Virus record (IMG/VR): IMGVR_UViG_3300020442_001684
Coordinates: 1 to 23,534 of that record
Length of the DNA: 23,534 nucleotides
Source: a virus
Reading direction: 5' to 3' (one strand)
The notes beneath the pieces were generated by a model. It was not told the DNA's origin. It searched no databases and saw nothing but the letters and a program-made list of their open reading frames with translations. Positions 14,386-21,900 of this stretch are shown one piece after another. A program made the position numbers and the translations under genes. Every line of letters starts with the position of its first letter. Within the stretch, counting starts at the first letter, position 1.

Positions 14386-16235
14386 TTGTTGTCCACTTTA
14401 ATTAGTTTTCCGTATTCAGGCAAATACAAATACTCAATATCACTATTTGCTAGTGTTCTTACTGCATCATCTAATGTTTCTACCAATGGCTCTCCACCTA
14501 AGTTAAAACTTGTGTTAAAAATAATTGGACAATCTGTCTGCTTGTACCATTCTTTAATCAAGTTATAATAGTTGGCATTTTCTTCTTCAGTAACAGTTTG
14601 TATCCTACATGTTCCGTCCACATGTATAATACTTGGTATTTTATCTTCAATTCCAGGCTGACAATTTACCGCATACATCATGTGTGGGGTATCTTCCATA
14701 CCTTTTAAATCGAACCATTCGTGTACATGTTCTTTGAGTATAGTACCTGCAAAAGGTCTGAAATATTCTCTCTTTTTAATTTTATTAACATGATCTTTAC
14801 CGTTAGGATCTGTTGGATCGTATAGTATACTTCTGTTTCCTAATGCTCTTGGTCCGTTTTCACAACCACCTTGAAATATAGTTACAATGTTTCTATCCTT
14901 GATTAATTTAACAATATCCTCTTTTGAAGCATCTTTAATTTTTGCTTCGTATAGATTACACACCTTATCCATATCATCTGTTGTATAATTGTAGGTTTGA
15001 CCCAAGTAAATATTTTTATCTAAATCTATAAATTTTTCTGTGTGTTCTAAATGGGCAAACAATGCCGCTCCAATGGCTGTACCAGCATCATTGCTAATAG
15101 GTTCTACATAAAGTTTTATTCCTAACTCATTTAATTTGTCTAAGTAAAAGTAATTTGCTACACAATTTAAACCATATCCACCTGATATTACTACGTTTTT
15201 ACTATCACACATTTCAGATGCTTTTATTATCATTTCCAACATTTGTTCCTGTGTTTCAGTTTGTACTGCATATGCTAAATCTTTTGCTAACTGATGATCA
15301 TAATGATACTTTCCTTCTGCTACATTAACATCAGCATAATCTTTGATAAGATTTTGATTTATAAATGCACCATTGGGATAATTAGGCACAACAATATTTC
15401 TATTAGACGTGGGCCAATACTTGCTTTGTTTATCCATGTACAAAGGATCTATTTTATCATTTGGTTTTCCATATGGAGATAGTCCCATTGTTTTTCCTGC
15501 TTCAATGGCTTGCCAACCACAAAATTCAGTTACAGCCTCATATATTTTAACAGTACCTGCATGATCGTTGAGATATGCTTTATGATCGTTAAGACCTTCT
15601 CTTCTCATAAATCCAGTAGCCTCAGATTCAAATGTAGATGATATAATCGGATCTCTCGATCCAAGACATTTAAACTTTGTTATTATAGGATTTTTTGCTT
15701 CCTTATTACCTTTGAATATTGTTTCTACTTCCCATCCTATTGTGTTCTTTCCACCATTTGGACCTATTCCATCTTTAATAGGTAAAAAGCTACCAGCACC
15801 ATCAACAATTAAAATTGCGGCTTCATCAAAATCACTTTTACTAAAAGCGGTAAAGGCATGTAATTTATGATGCTCCATACCATAATCTGTAATTTGCGGA
15901 TGTTCGTCAGCAATATCAACATCATATGTCGTATTTTCAATAAGTCCTAGTTTTCTTAAAAGACCAGCATAAACATTTTCTCCAGTAAATTCTGTTCTCG
16001 AATCTTCTCCTGAACCTACACGAGCAGGCTGTGTATGTGCAAATCCAACTGCATCTAATTTGTCAGTGTATTTTAAAACTTCTATTATACTTCTATAAGG
16101 TGCTCCGTCATATTTTTTCCTTGTATAACGTTCTTCTTCTGTGCAAAATACAATTTTGCCATTTTTAAGCAAACAGACACCTGCGTTGTGTCCTCTGGTA
16201 AGTCCTAATATCCATGTATCTTTTTGTTCGTTCAT
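14382..16235 (-). CDS. Carbamoyltransferase, NodU/CmcH (TobZ-type) family
   Basis: This 617-residue enzyme is full length for the family. The N-terminal part is a Kae1-like carbamoyladenylate domain: ILGLTRGHNAGVCLLKNGKI (9-28), CTEEERYTRKKYDG, the metal-site pattern EHHKLHAFTAFS (121-132), ILIVDGAGS (141-149), and VISGGYGLNCVANYF. The C-terminal domain has GGCENGPRALGNRSI (456-470), REYFRPFAGTIL, and CPIIFNTSFNLGGEPLV. Such enzymes make carbamoyl-AMP from carbamoyl phosphate and ATP and put the carbamoyl group on a sugar or antibiotic hydroxyl. The acceptor cannot be read from sequence. It is coupled by ATGA to the GT9-like gene upstream and to the 354-residue gene downstream, so a glycan acceptor is the natural inference. 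Related genes are known in marine phages, to my recollection. Confidence 0.9.
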   Translation of the reverse strand: MNEQKDTWILGLTRGHNAGVCLLKNGKIVFCTEEERYTRKKYDGAPYRSIIEVLKYTDKLDAVGFAHTQPARVGSGEDSRTEFTGENVYAGLLRKLGLIENTTYDVDIADEHPQITDYGMEHHKLHAFTAFSKSDFDEAAILIVDGAGSFLPIKDGIGPNGGKNTIGWEVETIFKGNKEAKNPIITKFKCLGSRDPIISSTFESEATGFMRREGLNDHKAYLNDHAGTVKIYEAVTEFCGWQAIEAGKTMGLSPYGKPNDKIDPLYMDKQSKYWPTSNRNIVVPNYPNGAFINQNLIKDYADVNVAEGKYHYDHQLAKDLAYAVQTETQEQMLEMIIKASEMCDSKNVVISGGYGLNCVANYFYLDKLNELGIKLYVEPISNDAGTAIGAALFAHLEHTEKFIDLDKNIYLGQTYNYTTDDMDKVCNLYEAKIKDASKEDIVKLIKDRNIVTIFQGGCENGPRALGNRSILYDPTDPNGKDHVNKIKKREYFRPFAGTILKEHVHEWFDLKGMEDTPHMMYAVNCQPGIEDKIPSIIHVDGTCRIQTVTEEENANYYNLIKEWYKQTDCPIIFNTSFNLGGEPLVETLDDAVRTLANSDIEYLYLPEYGKLIKVDNK

Positions 16236-17185
16236 TTCTTTGCTTTTACTCCGGTCATTGTTTTGACAGATTTAACAATTCTATCAATGCACTTGTACTT
16301 GTCTTTAAAAGTTAAACATCTATCATTATTACGTTCTACATGATCATCATACGTTAGTCTAATTGGACTATACATTCTTTTATCTTCATCATAATCAATT
16401 ATATCAACTTTACTGTTATCAGGATAACTTGTATTAATTGGGTAAGTACTTCCTATAATAACTGTACTGGTTGTTTTGGTTGCTACTGCCATATGTTGTC
16501 CGACGCTGTCTATACCAACAAAATGATCTGCCGCATCAATTACACTTGCCCACTGTCTTAGTTCTAATTTAGGTGTTCCAACTGGATCAGGACAACCTCT
16601 GGATTTCCAATCCATTGCAAACTCGGACATAAGAATCACTGCATAATCATTTTTTTGCAATTTTTTTACAAGTTCCACAGTATCCATTATATCTAAACTT
16701 CTTCCACCACTATCATGCACATAACCTTTTTGTTCAACTGCACCTCTACCAAAAGGTTGTAGTACTAATGCTTTGTCTTTTTTAGTTTTTTCTTTCACAT
16801 CAGCTACAAGATGATATGCATTTACTTCTTCATTGCTACTCAAATACATGCTGGGCAAAGGAACTTCTCGTATACCTTTGTTGTTGATTTCTATGTCGTA
16901 TGCTTGAGCTAGACTACACTGCTGATTGTAATATTCCCATATTCTGTATGGTTCAGTGCTAACACATTTTCTGTGTTTGATTTTTTCTTCAAATAAATTA
17001 GGAACGTCCATTGTAAATGAACGCTTGTGCAATAACGGATGGCCTCTTACTAGGTCAAACCATGACTCTAATATTACAATAAAATCGTCTTCTGGATTTT
17101 CTTTATGATAAAGTTCGAGTGCTGGTATGGCACACAGTACTCTTCCAGCGCCGCCATTTAAGAAAAAGGCTGTATGTTTTTTCAT
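16232..17185 (-). CDS. Glycosyltransferase family 9-like (heptosyltransferase-like)
   Basis: This is a 317-residue GT-B type protein. The N-terminus FFLNGGAGRVLCAIPALELY (7-26) corresponds to the G.GD.L...P....L loop of ADP-heptose:LPS heptosyltransferases. The C-terminal nucleotide-sugar half has ALVLQPFGRGA (139-149), RQWASVIDAADHFVGIDSVG with Asp225, QHMAVATKTTSTVIIGSTYP with His231, all in GT9 order (D..G..H.A.....V.I.G.T.P). GT9 enzymes move heptose from ADP-heptose to a growing glycan. The nearby hldD and hldE-like genes would provide the donor. It opens an operon with the carbamoyltransferase and has both a sigma70-type promoter and a GAGGT ribosome site. Overall similarity to classical WaaC/WaaF is loose, so donor and acceptor are uncertain. 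The end KAKK overlaps the next start. Confidence 0.7.
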   Translation of the reverse strand: MKKHTAFFLNGGAGRVLCAIPALELYHKENPEDDFIVILESWFDLVRGHPLLHKRSFTMDVPNLFEEKIKHRKCVSTEPYRIWEYYNQQCSLAQAYDIEINNKGIREVPLPSMYLSSNEEVNAYHLVADVKEKTKKDKALVLQPFGRGAVEQKGYVHDSGGRSLDIMDTVELVKKLQKNDYAVILMSEFAMDWKSRGCPDPVGTPKLELRQWASVIDAADHFVGIDSVGQHMAVATKTTSTVIIGSTYPINTSYPDNSKVDIIDYDEDKRMYSPIRLTYDDHVERNNDRCLTFKDKYKCIDRIVKSVKTMTGVKAKK

Positions 17186-17192
17186 GTGACCT

Positions 17193-17200
17193 CATTTATA
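17193..17200 (-). promoter_or_regulatory. Possible late promoter before the GT9-like gene
   Basis: The minus strand reads TATAAATG, one base from the late element, and it overlaps the gene's GAGGT ribosome site (17195-17191). The ATG is 7 bases on. Transcripts starting here would lack that ribosome site. It could be a chance match in AT-rich DNA. Confidence 0.35.
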
Positions 17201-17215
17201 TAGTTTTTCAGTATT

Positions 17216-17244
17216 ATGATATACTATATATGCTTGGTTGTCAA
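17216..17244 (-). promoter_or_regulatory. Sigma70-type promoter for the GT9 / carbamoyltransferase operon
   Basis: TTGACA (17244-17239) and TATCAT (17221-17216) on the minus strand are 17 bases apart. The -35 is perfect and the -10 matches 5 of 6. The -35 begins within a few bases of the TAG stop of the upstream 229-residue gene. The spacing to the ATG leaves room for the GAGGT ribosome site. Confidence 0.75.
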
Positions 17245-17247
17245 CTA

Positions 17248-17937
17248 CTAATCTGCGTAGGTTTTTCCTCTAGCCAAACTAACTAAATCAGGAAATTCAA
17301 TTTCATTCAGTCTAGGATGTGTTATTGCTAAATCAGTATCAATAATTTCGTAAATTTCTAATAGATTTTTATACTTTTGTTTTGCAGTATCACTTACTGC
17401 ATTATCATACAACTTTCTATATTGTTCCATGTAAATTTCAGCAGAAGTTTGGATACTTTCTGTAGTTGCCCATTGCTCAGTTCTTACAAAATTAATTTTA
17501 CCATCTGAATCAATGGTTGTGTTTTCATATGCAAAAGTATGTCTTGTATTGTCATTTACAGGATTTCTATACTGCATTGTATATGTGCTACCGTCTGACA
17601 ATGTAATTTCTTTTATTGTAGTTGTTTGCCATTCGTTAGTATGTCCTCGACAGTCCATCATCATATCCATAAGAATAATATCATCTGCATTATCTTTATC
17701 TAGGATATGCCATGTACCGCCTTCTGGTGCAGTTTGATCAATATCATCTACACTGCTAATATCTAAATCTTCATCATCTGCAGGTACTCTACTGATATCG
17801 TAGGTTCCGTCAGGTAAAATATTAATCAAAATTTGATTTGGACCTACATAACTACCCGTAACATCTTTCAAATCATCTGCTTCAACACTAGGATTCAAGT
17901 ATTGTTTTCTGCTTTTATATGTAAAACTTGTTGCCAT
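17248..17937 (-). CDS. Unknown protein downstream of tail fibre genes (229 aa)
   Basis: No family is recognised. The N-terminus is MATSFTYKSRKQYLNPSVEA. An acidic stretch with DEDLDISSVDDIDQ (about 55-68) follows, then a beta-rich middle (EITLSDGSTYTMQYRNPVND; FAYENTTIDSDGKINFVRTE). The last 60 residues look helical (MEQYRKLYDNAVSD, KQKYKNLLEIYEIIDT) and end ITHPRLNEIEFPDLVSLARG. It has a good GGAGAG ribosome site and follows the Gly/Cys-rich gene by 12 bases, so it belongs to the fibre transcript. Likely roles, inferred from position only, are a minor tail structural protein or a fibre assembly helper. There is no signal peptide or transmembrane helix. A sigma70-type promoter for the following operon begins right after its stop. 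Confidence 0.65.
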   Translation of the reverse strand: MATSFTYKSRKQYLNPSVEADDLKDVTGSYVGPNQILINILPDGTYDISRVPADDEDLDISSVDDIDQTAPEGGTWHILDKDNADDIILMDMMMDCRGHTNEWQTTTIKEITLSDGSTYTMQYRNPVNDNTRHTFAYENTTIDSDGKINFVRTEQWATTESIQTSAEIYMEQYRKLYDNAVSDTAKQKYKNLLEIYEIIDTDLAITHPRLNEIEFPDLVSLARGKTYAD

Positions 17938-17949
17938 TTCTATTCTCTC

Positions 17950-18915
17950 CTAGGTATCGTAACTTATTAAAATAACGCCTTGTGAACCGCATCCGCCAAA
18001 ACAACATCCGCCACCACAAGCACCGCCGGTTGTTGCACCACCTCCTGGGGTAAATCCGTTACATCCACAATATGCCCATTGTCCATTTGCCGCACAACAT
18101 TCGTTTTGGAAACCACCAGCATAACTGGCTCCTCCGCCACCTCTAGTGCAACTTATATTACATGTTCCACCTAATCTACTAAATCCCAATGCTCCTCGTC
18201 TACTAATAAACGTTTCATTGGCATTACTTGTTCCTGATGCCGCACAACCTGAACTACAGCAAGTATTATTTGGAGCGAAAAAAGTATCTACTGCACTTCC
18301 ACTGTTACCGTTAGATCCTCCGCCTGCGAAATTTTGAAATGGATTACCAAATTGATCTTGTCCACCTTGTTGCATGGTTGTATTTGTATTCTGCCAACCC
18401 GTAGCACTTGTACCTGAACCAGCAGTTCCGGCACCGCCGCCACCTGCATTAAAATCATATTCTTCGTTTATACTTTGCATATAACTTGGTGTACCACCAT
18501 AGTTACAACATGAACATCCTCCTTGTCCACCGCCTATGCAAGTACATCTAGGACCTGAACAATCATCAATTCTACTAAATTGTCCTGGTGAACCATCACT
18601 ACTGTAAGAACTACAATAACATGCACATGCACAGAAACAAGTTGTTATACTACTACCACAACTCCATGGGCTCCATTGCATTACACCGTAGTTGGCTCCG
18701 CCGCCTCCTCGGCAACCCCATTCACAACAACAGCTATTAGCACCGCCGCCGCCCATGCCCCATAACTCATTTGTCCAAGTTGTAGCACTGTTTGGAATAC
18801 AGTAGCAACATGCACCGCAACAAGACCATGTATATAGCTGACCAGCAGTTCCGTGAGTAACTCTGTCCATTGTTATGCCAGTACCAGCTCCGAAAAAATC
18901 TTTAATACTTGCCAT
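17950..18915 (-). CDS. Gly/Cys-rich presumed tail-fibre tip adhesin (gp38-like position)
   Basis: This 321-residue protein has about 71 Gly and 34 Cys by hand count. After MASIKDFFGAGTGITMDR come Cys clusters: SCCGACCYC (32-40), SCCCEWGC, CFCACACYC, CTCIGGGQGGCSCC. A Cys-free Gly/Asn/Ser middle follows (about 150-215), then further Cys/Gly clusters up to GGACGGGCCFGGC. The last residues GSQGVILISYDT resemble the closing beta strand of glycine-rich phage fibre ends. In T-even phages such as T2 and S16, gp38 follows the long-fibre gene, caps it, and binds the receptor through packed polyglycine helices. This gene also follows the giant fibre gene directly. Cys richness on this scale is not part of that known family. 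A perfect TATAAATA late element and an AAGGAAAG ribosome site precede it. Disulfides or metal binding are both open. Confidence 0.65.
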   Translation of the reverse strand: MASIKDFFGAGTGITMDRVTHGTAGQLYTWSCCGACCYCIPNSATTWTNELWGMGGGGANSCCCEWGCRGGGGANYGVMQWSPWSCGSSITTCFCACACYCSSYSSDGSPGQFSRIDDCSGPRCTCIGGGQGGCSCCNYGGTPSYMQSINEEYDFNAGGGGAGTAGSGTSATGWQNTNTTMQQGGQDQFGNPFQNFAGGGSNGNSGSAVDTFFAPNNTCCSSGCAASGTSNANETFISRRGALGFSRLGGTCNISCTRGGGGASYAGGFQNECCAANGQWAYCGCNGFTPGGGATTGGACGGGCCFGGCGSQGVILISYDT

Positions 18916-18942
18916 TTTCTTTCCTTAATCCTTTGTTATACT

Positions 18943-18950
18943 TATTTATA
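18943..18950 (-). promoter_or_regulatory. Late promoter for the Gly/Cys-rich gene
   Basis: The minus strand reads TATAAATA, a perfect match to the T4 late element, 27 bases before the ATG. AAGGAAAG lies between as a ribosome site. Unlike the four promoters with 5-base spacing, this one would give an mRNA with a normal short leader. Confidence 0.7.
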
Positions 18951-18962
18951 CAATTCTAAATA

Positions 18963-21900
18963 TTATACCAAATTGGTAATACGCCAACCATTTGTAGCAT
19001 CCATATACACAAGCTCTAGTGCAGTTTCACTGTAATCAATCTCTAAATCTTCTTCTTTACCGTGTATTATATTACCGTTTCTAGCTACTGTAATCTTATT
19101 GGTATCCGCTGAACCAGTAGCGTCAATTATCATCAAGAAGTCTCCTACACTCGGACTTGCTGGTAAGGTTGCTTGAACGGAACTGCTAGTATCTACTAGA
19201 TATGCTTTTCCTTTAACCGCGTTAAAGTTTGCAGTCTTAACTTCATATTGGTATCCACCTGAAGCATCTGCCCATTCTGGTATTCCACTACCGCTGACTG
19301 TTAATGATTGTTCAGCTGAACCAATACCTAGTCTTGTTAGTTTTCCACTTGCGTTTCTATAGTATACATCTCCTGTTGCATCACTACCCAAATTTGTTGT
19401 TACTGTACTGATTGCCGCACCATCTCCTAGTGTACCGCTTGTTACTGTACCAATAGTTGTTATGTTGGCACCAGTTACACCATCAACATAAGTTTTAACA
19501 GCTTGTTCTGTCGGAACAGCGGTGTTACTGTTACCACTTAATGTTCCATCACTACTAAATTCATTGATACTTTCACCTAATTGAGCACCAATACTACCCA
19601 ATCTCAAACTTGTAAGACCTGCTAGATCAAATGCACTTGCATCCAATGTAGCTCTACCTGTAGCTTGGTCAACTCTAAAATAACTACCAACTCTAAAATT
19701 ACCATCTTGGTCTGTGCTTACATAATAAACACGACCTGGATATGTCTCTGTCACTTCGTTACCTTGTGAAGCCGCTTGAGTTGGTTCACCTGGATAGTTG
19801 GTTGTTGTTCTACCACCAGTACCAATACTCAAGAAGTCATGTCCTGTTAATCGTACTTGGCTATAACCGTATCTAATTTTAAATTTTTGTCCATAATAAG
19901 TTGCACTTGTATTTTGTTTTTCTGTAGCTAGTGTAACAGTACAGGTACCTTTAAGTACTGGGTCTTGTGTTTGGTTAAAACCAGTAACTGCGGTAATGAT
20001 ATACGTTAATGAATCAGCACCATATCTAGGAGCTTCTGTAATATCTGAATTATCAGTAGGATTATATGTATGACCAGTTATAAACTCGATACTAGCACCT
20101 GCTCTAGGTTCTTCTGGAAGTCCAGCTAGAACTAATGCAAATCCAAATTGACCTTGGTTTGCATTTCCTGTATTAACAAGGTCGGCACTCTGACCATCTT
20201 GTGCAGTGATGGTTGAGTTATTAGCATATGGATATCTGGTTACACCTGTAAATCTTTCTCTGAATGCATCTGCTGTACTGTGTTGTGTTGTAGTTGTATA
20301 ATCAATTACAATATTCTGATGTGTTGAGCTAATATTATTAGCGGTTGAACTAATATAAGTGTGTGCATATTGCTGTCCAACAGGCGAAGCTCCAACATTT
20401 ACTGTAATTGTTGTTGCCGCAACATCAATAATTTTAACATACCAACTTGTATTTGCAGGATCACTGCTTCTCGGATATGTATGATTTGTTGCATTACTAT
20501 CTTGTGTACAAGTAAAAGTAATACTGTCAGTATCAATGTGTACAAAATCACCTGCTACTAAATTGTGTGATCCAATTGTTAAAACTAAAACACCTGTAGC
20601 TGGATCATATACTCCATTACTTGATGTATATGGAGTTGTGCCACCCATTCCAGGATGATTTACACAAACTGCATACAAGTCAGCTGTAGCACCTACTACC
20701 CGAACTTCTCTTTGTGTCGCGGCATTGAATCCTGTATTGTATGCGGCTAAGTTTGCCTGCAAGACCCCATCTAAATAATATTCTACAGCATTACCTGATA
20801 GCCCTGTTGCGGCATCTTTTGTTGGATTATATTCTGTTCCACCGTTGTGTGTTCCATCTGGCGTAGTACTAAAATACAATGGATGATTATTGTTACTTAA
20901 ATCATTTTGCTCAAAGATATACATTCTATGCTTTGTATCCATCTTTAATGTTGGCAATTCTTGCCCATCAAACCAAAATTTGTTGCCAGAGCCGTCATTT
21001 TGTACGTGAACTTTAATTGATTGTCCTGTATATCCTCTTTGAATGTCATTGAGTACCAGTCTATGTTTGGTTGCTGGATTTAAATTTGTTTGAATATTTG
21101 CAACTGTTGATGTTGTTTTAAATTTAAGTATGTTACCACCACCAAATGCTGTGCCTGTTAGCACTCTTTCAGCAGTACCACCACTTACATAGGCACTAAA
21201 TCCTGTACCGTCTAGTGTCGTTGTTAATCCTGCATCTGTATAAAGTTCAACTGTATTAGCTGTAACATTGTTTGCATAATAGCTGTTTCCGTTCAACTGT
21301 GTCATACCAACAACACCACTTATATTTTGTACTAAATCTCCGTTTGAATATCCATGCCCTGTCATTGTTACAACAACTGGATTGGCTCTTGTAGCATCAG
21401 ATATTGTTTCTGTTACTACACCCCAGCCTGCAACATTCCTTGTATCAAAATAATTTGTTAAATCTGCATTGGTACATATTCTAAATGTAGTTGAATCAAC
21501 TACATCTGCATACCAAGTTCTGTTGTACATGCTTGCTGTACCATGACTTCCTAGTAGTTCTTGCCATGCTACAGGAGTAACACCACTGAATGCAATCATA
21601 TCACCTTCTGCAAGTCCATGAGCACCACTTGTTACAACTGTACATTGTTGTTCATTTGATACACTTGAAACTGCTACGCTTGTGTCAGTGCCAATTGTAA
21701 TTACGTCTCCTACTGTAAATCCATCTGGTGTGTTAAGTGTACTTGCTTGATACTCAACTGTATCACCGTACATGTAACCACTCAGTGGTACTTCATTTGC
21801 ATCAAAGCCAATACTGATAGCACCATATGTACCATAACTGTTATTACCATTCAATGCACGAATCTTACCACCGCCTGTACATACATAGCCCATGTCACAA

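Noticed and set aside
14382-17185. DNA base hypermodification role for the transferase and carbamoyltransferase
   Set aside because: No nucleotide-modifying enzyme or base-specific glycosyltransferase is seen here. A surface glycan role fits the heptose genes better.
18955-18985. TACCAAATTGGTA inverted repeat near the fibre stop as a terminator
   Set aside because: The arms are only 6 bases with a 1-base centre and no GC-rich stem or T run, so it is unlikely to act as a hairpin.
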